A DNA stretch of 14,865 nt, taken from UKL13-2 sp031431435. Lineage in GTDB: Bacteria; Pseudomonadota; Gammaproteobacteria; Burkholderiales; Usitatibacteraceae. This document shows positions 1 to 7,510 of this stretch, piece by piece; the first letter of the stretch is position 1; each line of letters begins with the position of its first letter. The position numbers were made by a program, and so were the translations under genes. Location: assembly GCA_031431435.1 (NCBI GenBank), contig JANPDI010000224.1, forward strand, positions 1-14,865. The letters are read 5' to 3'. The notes beneath the pieces are model-generated. The model saw only the letters and a list, made by a program, of their open reading frames with translations, was not told the DNA's origin and did no database searches.

Positions 1-1
1 C

Positions 2-243
2 AGTGGCAAACGACAGGGTAAACGGTACATTCGCGGCGGCCGCGCCGAGGTTCGTTGCGTACTGTACATGGCGACGGTCTCGGCGATCATGCACAACCCA
101 CCAATCAAGGCCATGTATGAACGTCTCAAGACGGCTGGTAGCCGTCAAAGCTTGCCATCACGGCCTGCATGCGAAAGCTCCTGACGATTCTGAATGCAAT
201 GCTAAAAAACGATCAAACATGGAAAATTCAGCCTTCCGCTTGA
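2..243 (+). pseudogene. IS110-family transposase, 3' remnant (5' partial, frameshifted)
   Basis: Reading from base 2 gives SGKRQGKRYIRGGRAEVR, then YMATVSAIMHNP and IKAMYERLKTAG. This is the C-terminal Transposase_20 domain (IS116/IS110/IS902 type) of an IS110-family DEDD recombinase. That frame stops at 182-184, but the frame beginning at 154 continues the family pattern with AITACMRKLLTILNAMLKN and ends at TGA 241-243. Switching frames near 141-150 restores a normal C-terminus, so one base has been gained or lost there. The 5' part lies outside the window. The frame that opens with ATG at base 3 is a shadow. The remnant ends 77 bp from the convergent recJ stop, and I cannot place the element's right boundary. 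Confidence 0.85.
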
Positions 244-320
244 CACGGTTGCTGCGCTGGGACGACGAGGTAAAGAGGCGGCAACGATCGTAGATGCGGC
301 CGAATACGCAGGAACGACGC

Positions 321-2042
321 TCAGGCAACATGCTCCAGCATCAATTGCACCGCCGAGACCCCGCGAAACGTATTGATGGTGGGCCGGAACACCGCGTCAA
401 TGATCGGGCTGAGGCGATCGGGCGAACCAAAGCGCATGGCTTCAAAGGTTTCACCGCCCATGTTCAGCGTGAGCTTGAGATGTTTTTCGCCAACCACGCG
501 CTGGTCAATCACCTTGAATGCGCCACGGTAGGTGGGGGCGACAAATCCCTGTCCCCAGACTTGCGACTCAAGCCCGCGCACAAAATCAAAGTCGAGCGCG
601 GCGGCATCAATTGCGCCGTCGGTTTCGATACGCTCCTGCAAATCGGTTGGCGTGAGCAATTCGCGGGCAACGGCTTCAAAGGCGCGGGTAAAGTCGGGCA
701 GGGCGGTTTCACGGATCGACAATCCCGCCGCCATCGCGTGGCCGCCAAAACGCTCAATCAGATCCGGAAAACGTTTGGTGATCAAATCCAGTGCGTCGCG
801 CATGTGCAGCGCCGGAATCGAGCGCCCCGACCCCTTTAACATGCCGCTGCCGGCATCGCGGGCGAACGCAATCACCGGTCGGTGGGTCTGTTCCCGGAGG
901 CGTCCGGCCAAAATACCCACCACGCCTTGGTGCCAATCGGGTTCAAACAACGCCAGCGCATAACGATTTTGGATGTCGATCGTCTCGAGCGTGATGAGCG
1001 CGCCTTCTTTCATGTCCGCTTCGATCACGCGCCGTTCACGGTTGAGGCGGTCGAGTTTGCTGGCCAGTTGCATCGCCACCTCGGTCGTGTCGGCCAACAG
1101 GCAATTGATGCCTATCGACATGTCTTCCAAACGGCCGGCGGCATTGATACGCGGCCCCAGCACAAAACCCAAATCATAGGTGCTGGCGCGGGTGGCATCA
1201 CGTCCGCCGACACTCAACAACGCGGCAATACCCCGGCAACAGCGGCCGGCACGGATGCGCTGCAAACCCTGCTCAACCAGAATACGGTTGTTGTGTTCGA
1301 GTTTGACCACGTCGGCGACGGTGCCAAGCGCCACCAGATCGAGCAGGTCGGCCAGGTTGGGCTCGGTGGTATTAACGAACGCCCCACGTTGACGCAACAC
1401 CGCACGCAACGCCATCATCATATAAAACATCACCCCGACCCCCGCCAGTGACTTTGACGGGAAGGTGTCGCCCGGCTGATTCGGATTCACAATCACGGCG
1501 GCGTCAGGCAGCATCTGTCCCGGTAGGTGGTGATCGGTGACAACCACGTCAATGCCAAGGCGATTGGCGGCCGCCACACCATCGACGCTCGCGATACCGT
1601 TATCGACCGTGATGATCACATCGGGCTTGCCGGCGTGGTGCGCCGCCGCGAGCTCAACCACCCCTGGCGTCAATCCGTAACCCAGGGTGAACCGATTCGG
1701 TACGATGAAATCAACCACCGCTCCCATCTGTGAAAGCGCGCGCACGCCGAGCGCACACGCGGTGGCGCCGTCGGCATCGTAATCGGCAACAATCAACAAA
1801 CGTTTTTTTGCCGCAATCGCATCGGCGAGATAGGCCGCCGCTTGCTCGATATGCAGCAATAGCTGTGGGGCAAGCAGCGCATCCAGCTTGGTGTTCAGGT
1901 CAATAATGCCTGAAACACCGCGTCCAGCATAGAGTTTTGCCATCCTGGCATCAACCCCCTGGTGGATGAGCGCGGCGCAGGCGGTGTCGTCAACGGCACG
2001 CGTTGCGATTTCGGGCGCATGCTTGCCCGACCCGTCACGCAT
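321..2042 (-). CDS. recJ: Single-stranded-DNA-specific 5'-3' exonuclease RecJ
   Basis: The 573-residue protein matches the usual RecJ length (about 577 in E. coli). It is a DHH-superfamily, metal-dependent 5'-3' ssDNA exonuclease acting in RecF-pathway recombination and mismatch/base-excision repair in the cytoplasm. Visible motifs in order: DYDADG at 87-92 (motif I), VDNG at 146-149, TDHH at 169-172 (the DHH signature), LGTVADVV at about 239-246, RINAAGRL (DHHA1 region), and GGHAMAAGLS in the C-terminal part. The ATG lies inside the last codons of the upstream rpfE-like gene (8-nt overlap, ATGCGTGA), which implies translational coupling; no strong Shine-Dalgarno is visible. The gene is convergent with the IS110 remnant. 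No terminator was recognised in the 77-bp gap. Confidence 0.97.
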   Translation of the reverse strand: MRDGSGKHAPEIATRAVDDTACAALIHQGVDARMAKLYAGRGVSGIIDLNTKLDALLAPQLLLHIEQAAAYLADAIAAKKRLLIVADYDADGATACALGVRALSQMGAVVDFIVPNRFTLGYGLTPGVVELAAAHHAGKPDVIITVDNGIASVDGVAAANRLGIDVVVTDHHLPGQMLPDAAVIVNPNQPGDTFPSKSLAGVGVMFYMMMALRAVLRQRGAFVNTTEPNLADLLDLVALGTVADVVKLEHNNRILVEQGLQRIRAGRCCRGIAALLSVGGRDATRASTYDLGFVLGPRINAAGRLEDMSIGINCLLADTTEVAMQLASKLDRLNRERRVIEADMKEGALITLETIDIQNRYALALFEPDWHQGVVGILAGRLREQTHRPVIAFARDAGSGMLKGSGRSIPALHMRDALDLITKRFPDLIERFGGHAMAAGLSIRETALPDFTRAFEAVARELLTPTDLQERIETDGAIDAAALDFDFVRGLESQVWGQGFVAPTYRGAFKVIDQRVVGEKHLKLTLNMGGETFEAMRFGSPDRLSPIIDAVFRPTINTFRGVSAVQLMLEHVA

Positions 2043-3084
2043 AGTCTTTGAGTGTTCGCTTGGTCGCGAATAGTTGTTTGATGCGCGGCATCACGCCGTT
2101 GTTGCGGACACGCACGGTCATGGTGGCCGATTCGCTCGGCAACACCATGGTGAGTGAGGCTAGCTTGCCCGCGGCGAGTGCAGCCACGGCAGGCGCAATC
2201 CAATCGCGATCGATGCGGGCAACTTCGTCGGGCCAGGTTTCACGCGACTGGGCGCGGATTTCGCGGGTGGCGGTGTGCAGAACAATTAGGGTTGATTGGT
2301 CGGCCGGCTGGTTCGCCTTCACATCAAACAATGTGTTGCCATTCGGTGGCAGGGACTCGACCGCACAGTTGCCTGCGTTGGCAAGTCCACGCGCCAACGC
2401 CAATCGTGCAATGACACGGTCGTGTCGTGGCGCGATGACAAATCCGGAAAGCGCGCCGCCGCCCCACAGCCACAGGCCGTTGATCGGCACCATGCCGGCG
2501 GCTTCACGCGCCTGATTGACCGGATGATCGTGCAACAACATCTGAATTTCATTGGTGCGCGTCCGCCAGTTGGTACGGCTCTTGGTCGAGAGGCGTGGCA
2601 GATTCTCAAAAACACTGGCGTTGCCCATGGCCCAAATCGGCGTTGTCACCGGCACATCATTGGCATCGATTTCAATGTAACCCCGCGCCGCATCCGGGAA
2701 GCTCACGCGCAAAGCATCTTGCAAAAAATGCCGGTTAAAGGTGTCGGCAATCGCCGCCATTTCCACCTCTGTTGGTTTGACGACATGGCTGTCGAACAAT
2801 TGAATATTGTCGCGGCTGACGGCAAGATGCACCGGGTCGGCCCGCAACCATGTTTTGCCGGTGCCAGAATCCTGCTGATCGGCCAAATCCACCAGCGCCG
2901 TAAGGGCCGCAACCGGCGCGCCGGCGTCACAGCCAAAGGCGTCCAGCACGGCGTCTTCCAACGTGCCGCCGGCTGAGACCGTGACACGGCTGCGGGCCAA
3001 CACCGCGTCGAGCACCGGCATGGCGACCGGCAGCGCAAACCCCGGTGGCGACAACAAATCGGCAATGAGCAAGGTGATGTGCAT
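2035..3084 (-). CDS. rpfE: RpfE-type protein (phosphoglycerate-mutase-like regulatory family)
   Basis: A 349-residue soluble protein without signal peptide or membrane helix. Diagnostic blocks of the RpfE family are present: WLRADPVHL at 79-87, NEIQMLLHDHPVN at 178-190 and INGLWLWGGG at 201-210. The family is often annotated as similar to archaeal-type cofactor-independent phosphoglycerate mutase. Its biochemical role is not settled; in Xanthomonas it is the rpfE gene next to recJ in the rpf (regulation of pathogenicity factors) cluster. Here it precedes and overlaps recJ by 8 nt, the same pairing. The name therefore reflects family and synteny, not a proven signalling role. The start is the first ATG of the reading frame; no good ribosome binding site is visible. 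It is divergent from the lolC-type gene. Confidence 0.85.
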   Translation of the reverse strand: MHITLLIADLLSPPGFALPVAMPVLDAVLARSRVTVSAGGTLEDAVLDAFGCDAGAPVAALTALVDLADQQDSGTGKTWLRADPVHLAVSRDNIQLFDSHVVKPTEVEMAAIADTFNRHFLQDALRVSFPDAARGYIEIDANDVPVTTPIWAMGNASVFENLPRLSTKSRTNWRTRTNEIQMLLHDHPVNQAREAAGMVPINGLWLWGGGALSGFVIAPRHDRVIARLALARGLANAGNCAVESLPPNGNTLFDVKANQPADQSTLIVLHTATREIRAQSRETWPDEVARIDRDWIAPAVAALAAGKLASLTMVLPSESATMTVRVRNNGVMPRIKQLFATKRTLKDYA

Positions 3085-3284
3085 AATCCGGCAAAGTCTG
3101 GGTGGTTGGCGTGGTCTGCGTCGTTAGCGTGGCTGGTTTGGCAATGCTGCGTATCAACAACGCGTTCAATCCGGCCAATACCGGCATTTTTGCCAATCAA
3201 TGTGCGGGCAGGGTCGATGAACGTAATCCGAATTATCCGGTCTTTTATGGCACACTCGCATAACTTTTGATTTGTGGTCAATCC

Positions 3285-4532
3285 TTGAATTCTCTCCCGT
3301 TATTTATCGGCCTGCGTTACACCCGTGCCAAGCGACGCAGCAGCTTTGTTTCGTTCATTTCGCTCGCCTCCATGCTCGGCATTGCACTGGGTATTACCGC
3401 GTTGATCACAGTGATGTCGGTGATGAACGGCTTTCAAAAGGAAGTGCGCGCAAAAATCCTCGGCGTCGCCTCACACCTGCAGATCGTCGGCTTTGAAGAT
3501 GGCCTGAAAAACTGGCAGCAATTGATGGTTGATGCAAAGGCGCAAAAAGATGTGGTGGGTGTTGCCCCGTTCGTCAACGGCCAGGGCCTGCTGGCGATCG
3601 GCCAGAGTATTCGAGGCGTTGGGGTGCGTGGCATCGATCCGACGCAGGAAAATGCGGTTTCCGATATCGGCAAACAAATGCGCATCGGGCAACTCACCGA
3701 TCTGCGCGCCGGTGAATACGGCATTGTCATCGGCAACGAATTGGCGCGCGCGCTGGGTGTGAATGTCGGTGGCAAACTGCAACTAACCACACCACAGCTA
3801 TCGATGACACCGGCAGGAATGATGCCGCGTTTTCGCAGCTTTACCGTGGTCGGTGTGTTTTCGTCGGGCCACTACGATTACGACTTAAATCTGGCGCTGA
3901 TCAATATGCGCGACGCCCAAGTGCTGTTTCGGCTGGATGAGAATGTCAGCGGCCTGCGCGTCAAGGTGGCCGACCTCAATGACGCCCGCAAAATCGCACG
4001 GCGGCTGCAGGACACACTCAAGGTCGATGGGTATGTGCAGGACTGGACCACCCAGAACGCCACCTATTTTCGCGCCGTTGAAATCGAAAAGCGCATGATG
4101 TTCATCATCCTCACCTTGATCATTGCGGTCGCCGCATTCAATCTGGTTTCGACGCTGGTGATGGTGGTGCGCGACAAACATCCGGATATCGCCATCCTGC
4201 GCACACTCGGCGCCTCACCCGGCATGGTGATGAAAATTTTTGTGGTGCAGGGCGCCATCGTCGGTTTGATCGGCACCTTGATTGGTGTGATCGGTGGCAT
4301 TCTGTTGGCGCTTAACATTGGTGCCATTCTCGCCTTTGCCGAGTCGGCGCTCGGCCTGCCCAAATTGTTGTCGCCAGAAGTTTATTTCCTGACATCGCTG
4401 CCGAGTGATTTGAAATGGGCGGATGTTTGGGTGACAGCGGTCATCTCGTTGGTGTTGTCGTTTGCCGCGACACTCTACCCGAGCTACAACGCCTCCAAAG
4501 TGAACCCCGCGGAGGCATTACGGTATGAATAG
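3285..4532 (+). CDS. lolC: Lipoprotein-releasing ABC transporter permease (LolC/LolE family)
   Basis: This inner-membrane permease pairs with LolD to extract outer-membrane lipoproteins and pass them to LolA. From TTG 3285 the product is 415 residues (LolC/LolE are about 400-415). The N-terminus MNSLPLFIGLRYTRAKRR leads into membrane segment 1 (about 22-47, ending SVMNGFQKEV, typical of the family). A long periplasmic MacB-like domain follows, then three helices at about 271-298, 315-345 and 382-402 forming the FtsX domain, ending in NPAEALRYE. No ATG or GTG is available at the N-terminus: a stop at 3261 precedes only TTG 3267 and TTG 3285. The latter matches family N-termini, but neither has a clear Shine-Dalgarno. 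The stop overlaps lolD by 8 nt. No second permease follows, so it may be a hybrid (LolF-type) subunit. Confidence 0.93.
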   Translation: MNSLPLFIGLRYTRAKRRSSFVSFISLASMLGIALGITALITVMSVMNGFQKEVRAKILGVASHLQIVGFEDGLKNWQQLMVDAKAQKDVVGVAPFVNGQGLLAIGQSIRGVGVRGIDPTQENAVSDIGKQMRIGQLTDLRAGEYGIVIGNELARALGVNVGGKLQLTTPQLSMTPAGMMPRFRSFTVVGVFSSGHYDYDLNLALINMRDAQVLFRLDENVSGLRVKVADLNDARKIARRLQDTLKVDGYVQDWTTQNATYFRAVEIEKRMMFIILTLIIAVAAFNLVSTLVMVVRDKHPDIAILRTLGASPGMVMKIFVVQGAIVGLIGTLIGVIGGILLALNIGAILAFAESALGLPKLLSPEVYFLTSLPSDLKWADVWVTAVISLVLSFAATLYPSYNASKVNPAEALRYE

Positions 4533-5220
4533 CGGTACCAATGAAGTATTGTCCTGCCGCGGCCTGACCAAGACCTTTACGCAAGGCGGTCTGGATGTCA
4601 CGGTGCTGCGCGGCATCGACCTCGCGGTGAATCGGGGCGAGACCGTCGCCATTGTTGGTGCCTCCGGTTCCGGTAAATCAACGCTGCTGCATATTCTGGG
4701 TGGGCTCGATGCACCGACCAGTGGTGAAGTCATGCTGCTGGGTCAACGCATGGATCAACTCACACCACTCGCACAGGGTGCGCTGCGCAACAAGGCGCTG
4801 GGGTTTGTTTATCAGTTCCACCACCTGCTGGCCGAATTTACCGCACTTGAAAACGTCGCCATGCCGCTTTGGATCGGTGCCGCCGCCAGAAATCTTTCAG
4901 TCGATGACTGCAAACAACAAGCTGCCGAGATGCTCAACGAAGTCGGTCTGTCACATCGTCTGGCGCATAAGCCGGGGGAACTGTCCGGCGGCGAACGGCA
5001 ACGGGTCGCGGTCGCGCGTGCACTGGTGACACGTCCTGCATGTGTGCTGGCCGATGAGCCGACCGGTAATCTTGATCGTGGCACGGCGGATCAAGTGTTT
5101 GAACTGATTTTGCAATTAAACGCAAAAATCGGCACGGCGTTGGTGATGGTGACCCATGACCCGACGCTGGCAAAAAAAATGCAGCGCACGCTGACCATTT
5201 CCGACGGCGTGATCAGCTAA
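4525..5220 (+). CDS. lolD: Lipoprotein-releasing ABC transporter ATPase LolD
   Basis: A 231-residue ATP-binding subunit that powers lipoprotein release on the cytoplasmic side of the Lol permease. Walker A GASGSGKST is at 45-53, Q-loop Gln at 97 (VYQFHHLL), ABC signature LSGGE at 153-157, Walker B VLADEPTGN with Asp177/Glu178, and the H-loop His at 211 (MVTHD). The FHHLL segment after the Q-loop and the LDAPTSGEV block are typical of LolD. The ATG overlaps the permease stop by 8 nt, so the two are translationally coupled and presumably made in equal amounts. The gene is followed by a hairpin and then a convergent porin-like gene, so the lol operon here has two genes only. Confidence 0.97.
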   Translation: MNSGTNEVLSCRGLTKTFTQGGLDVTVLRGIDLAVNRGETVAIVGASGSGKSTLLHILGGLDAPTSGEVMLLGQRMDQLTPLAQGALRNKALGFVYQFHHLLAEFTALENVAMPLWIGAAARNLSVDDCKQQAAEMLNEVGLSHRLAHKPGELSGGERQRVAVARALVTRPACVLADEPTGNLDRGTADQVFELILQLNAKIGTALVMVTHDPTLAKKMQRTLTISDGVIS

Positions 5221-5256
5221 GGGTATTTCAAAACAGTTTGCCTGCGGCTGGGCGGA

Positions 5257-5274
5257 CCGCTGACGGATCAGCGG
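5257..5274. terminator. Candidate hairpin between convergent lolD and mipA-like genes
   Basis: CCGCTGA (5257-5263) and TCAGCGG (5268-5274) form a perfect 7-bp stem with loop CGGA, midway in the 70-bp gap between two convergent stops. Neither side has a real T-tract, so this would be a weak bidirectional terminator or simply a stabilising hairpin. Confidence 0.4.
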
Positions 5275-5290
5275 CCATCCAACAAATGCA

Positions 5291-6157
5291 TTACTCCGCA
5301 GCCTTCTGGCTGGATCGGCCAAGTGTCCACACCGCGCCCAATCCAAACGAGGCACCACCATTCTTGATGTGTAACGGGCTGTCCGCGTTGGCCCCGCTGC
5401 CGGCGAAGTCATAACGGCTGAAGGCAAACAATCGAACATCGTCGGTGAGTTTGTGTGAAAGCGTAAACTGAACTCGCGGCGTGATGACGCCGGACTTCGC
5501 CTGATAGGCACGCCGTGTTGGCGTCGCAAAGGCAGTCGGTACGCCGTACAAATAATCGTTAAATTTACGATCACCCACAACGATGCCGGCGCTGGCACCC
5601 AACCCCCAGCCGCCACCGATGTTGCGGTTTTCGTAAGCTAGTCGCGGCTCAAACGCGAACCCACGACTCTTCAGGCCGTCTTCGACTTCGAAAACCGCGC
5701 GCAACGGAATATCAAGCCGAATTAAGGAACCGGGTGTTGGCCGCGCGAGGTTGAAGCGCACACGCGGCCCAAATTCAAATTGGAAGCCAAGGTCGGGCAT
5801 TCCCTTTCGCACCTCAACGTCTTTGCTCGATGCGCCCAGCGACGCCGCAAAGCCAATATCGAACTCTACCGTTTTGGTTTTTATCACGCGTGCACCAACC
5901 GTATCACCATCCGCCCGAAAAATGGGACCGCGATAGATAAACCACGGCAATGCCAAGGCACGGCTGGTGCGATCGGCTGCGCCGGGATATGCCGGACTAC
6001 TGAGGCCAATGCCTGACAGTCCCGCCTCCCACAGCGGCCGATTGGTGACCTCCAAATTGGGTTCGACTTGCGCGTACGCCGCTGTGCCGAGCGTGGCGCA
6101 GGCTATTGCGACAGGCATAGCCGCGATCAATCGGGCGCGACTTGGGGATGAGGTCAT
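5291..6157 (-). CDS. MipA/OmpV family outer-membrane protein
   Basis: A 288-residue exported beta-barrel protein of the MipA/OmpV family. MipA binds murein hydrolase MltA and synthase PBP1B in E. coli; other members behave as porin-like or antigenic outer-membrane proteins. A signal peptide of 29 residues ends in the AYA-Q cleavage site. The mature part shows family features: WEAGLSGIGLSSPAYPGA near 43-60 (the usual G-G...P.Y.G pattern), FIYRGPIFRADG, alternating hydrophobic strands, GWGLGASAG, and a C-terminal strand region ending near VWTLGR. The start ATG has only a weak GGAT upstream. A 7-bp hairpin (6200-6216) lies about 43 nt upstream of the ATG and would be in its leader if transcription starts further up. 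The substrate cannot be inferred. Confidence 0.9.
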   Translation of the reverse strand: MTSSPSRARLIAAMPVAIACATLGTAAYAQVEPNLEVTNRPLWEAGLSGIGLSSPAYPGAADRTSRALALPWFIYRGPIFRADGDTVGARVIKTKTVEFDIGFAASLGASSKDVEVRKGMPDLGFQFEFGPRVRFNLARPTPGSLIRLDIPLRAVFEVEDGLKSRGFAFEPRLAYENRNIGGGWGLGASAGIVVGDRKFNDYLYGVPTAFATPTRRAYQAKSGVITPRVQFTLSHKLTDDVRLFAFSRYDFAGSGANADSPLHIKNGGASFGLGAVWTLGRSSQKAAE

Positions 6158-6494
6158 GACGTGTAATCCAGTTTATTGATTGATGAGAACAGAAGAATAG
6201 GCTGCCGGTGGCAGCCGTCGGCAGGTTGAAGTCGATACCGCAATCGTCAGGCAGCACAGAAATGATCGGGCAATTCCCTACATCAACAGATTGATTTGAC
6301 GACAGGCAGCAAGACAGCTGCCAGGCACTGAAGTTCCTTTTTGAGAACAAATCGTCACGAGGCGCGGCAGCGCCGGTTCATGTTTAGATATTGATGCCGT
6401 GCTGGCAAACAGCGGGCCTCATTTCGACTGTGAACGATAACTGCCGTCTCGCGCGTCTAAAAAACAGCTTATGCAGCGAGTTTGGATTGTCCAA
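6158..6494. other. Non-coding gap with clustered GGCAGC inverted repeats
   Basis: No convincing gene lies in these 337 bases. Several short stem-loops do: GGCTGCC/GGCAGCC (6200-6206 and 6210-6216, loop GGT), GGCAGC/GCTGCC (6305-6310 and 6317-6322, loop of 6), GGCGC/GCGCC (6361-6365 and 6370-6374) and TTGGA/TCCAA (6482-6486 and 6490-6494). CAGGCAGC occurs twice directly (6248-6255 and 6303-6310). AATCGTCA also occurs twice (6242-6249 and 6350-6357). The region must hold the 3' end of the upstream Gly-rich gene transcript and the promoter of the mipA-like gene. No clear -10/-35 pair was found. Confidence 0.55.
6200..6216 (-). terminator. Candidate intrinsic terminator or leader hairpin, minus strand
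   Basis: On the minus strand a perfect 7-bp GGCTGCC/GGCAGCC stem with a 3-nt loop is followed directly by the pyrimidine-rich run TATTCTTCTGTTCT. This is the shape of an intrinsic terminator. It sits about 280 nt past the Gly-rich gene and only about 43 nt before the mipA-like ATG. It could therefore end the upstream transcript or attenuate the downstream one. Confidence 0.4.
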
Positions 6495-7196
6495 CTAGCT
6501 GCCGCAGCCGCCACCGCAGCCACCGCCGTCCCCGCCATCACCCCCACCGCCGCTGTTGCCGGTGATATCGCCAAAGCCGTTGTCACCATCGCCGCTGCCT
6601 GATGCCTTGGCAAAGTCGCCACCGCAATAAACAGCTGCCGAACCAACAGCCGCGGACTGTTCACGCCGGACATTGCGGCAATCCGCCACGTAACGAAAAC
6701 CGTTGGGGATGTTCAACTTGGCATCGATGGCAAAAAGTAGCGGCATGCTGAGCGGCTTGTTTGGGTTGATGTTTTCGTCGCGGCAAGCGTAATAAAAGCA
6801 GCGCCGCAATCCGGTGTTGTTTGACTGGTCGTTGCCTATCACCACCGCCGGGGTATGGTGCATGAAGGTACCGAATGCCTGCTGGCAAAACGCCTGATAG
6901 TGCTTGGTATACAGAATGAACTCATGCCACAAATCATCGACCACCTGCGACGGCATCGAAACCGGCTTGAGTCCGCCGGACAAATACGCCAGAAAAAACT
7001 GGCGCAATCCCTTTGCCACCAACTGACATTCCTTGAAGCCCAAATCGGGATGATGCTTTTGCAGTTTGTTGTACAGCCCGGCCGGCAGGGTGAAGCTGCG
7101 GATGAACGCGGCGCGCTTGAGTGATCGCCATTTGCGCCAGATTGCGTAACTAACGATGACAAATACCGCAAGAATGGCAAGCAGAATGGGGGTCAT
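6495..7196 (-). CDS. Membrane-anchored protein with GRDP-like domain and Gly/Cys-rich tail
   Basis: A 233-residue protein of unknown function. Residues 3-20 form one membrane helix, followed by basic RKWRSLKR, so the rest is probably cytoplasmic. The core at about 36-190 has VDDLWHEFI at 86-94, then TKHYQAFC at 97-104 and FMHHTP at 111-116. This W-H...Y..F...HH pattern resembles bacterial glycine-rich-domain-containing (GRDP-like, PF07173-type) proteins; I infer this from memory of the motif and it needs a profile search. Residues about 199-233 are almost all Gly/Asp/Ser, ending GGGCGGGCGS, like the Gly/Cys tails of other poorly known bacterial membrane proteins. Extra Cys at 57, 104, 133, 138, 173 and 191 may matter. 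No Shine-Dalgarno is visible before the ATG. The gene stands alone. Confidence 0.83.
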   Translation of the reverse strand: MTPILLAILAVFVIVSYAIWRKWRSLKRAAFIRSFTLPAGLYNKLQKHHPDLGFKECQLVAKGLRQFFLAYLSGGLKPVSMPSQVVDDLWHEFILYTKHYQAFCQQAFGTFMHHTPAVVIGNDQSNNTGLRRCFYYACRDENINPNKPLSMPLLFAIDAKLNIPNGFRYVADCRNVRREQSAAVGSAAVYCGGDFAKASGSGDGDNGFGDITGNSGGGGDGGDGGGCGGGCGS

Positions 7197-7510
7197 ATTG
7201 GCTAGTGCAGGTATGGAATTGGTGAATCATACCGACGCCAACGGATTACAACAATACGCTGGGGAAAATGCATGGAATCATGTATTTCGCCGCCAACTAA
7301 TCGGCCGCGTATGGCCGGAACTGATTGCCTTCTTGGTCCGTCCCTTCCATTGCAGGATATAGCGACCGTTAGGTGGGTTAACGAACAAACGATTTGGTGC
7401 CATCCGTCGATACTACGTCTATGTGGGCGACGCTCAGGATCGGTCTAGCACGCAGACGATATGTTGGTGCGCCCATCCAGCGGACTAGACGCCCCGCTTA
7501 TAGGTTAATA
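7197..7510. other. Non-coding gap upstream of the sensor kinase
   Basis: These 314 bases separate the divergent Gly-rich protein and hybrid kinase genes. Reading frames here are short and unlike any family I know. A dyad AAATGCATG/CATGTATTT (7266-7274 and 7279-7287, 4-nt centre, one G-T mismatch) and a smaller CGGCC/GGCCG pair (7302-7306 and 7313-7317) are the only structures seen. Both promoters presumably lie here, but no good -35/-10 pair was identified. Confidence 0.5.

Noticed and set aside
294..1451. Long plus-strand open frames (294-839 and 882-1451) opposite recJ
   Set aside because: They lie antisense to a complete RecJ with all motifs, have no family resemblance, and are typical of antisense frames in GC-rich codon-biased genes.
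2296..2976. 226-residue plus-strand open frame opposite the rpfE-like gene
   Set aside because: The minus-strand frame carries clear RpfE motifs; the antisense frame has no recognisable domain or ribosome binding site.
7394..7510. N-terminal extension of the kinase from TTG 7394
   Set aside because: The extra 39 residues are Arg-rich without a domain or signal peptide, whereas ATG 7511 has AGG at good spacing and is followed directly by the first PAS domain.
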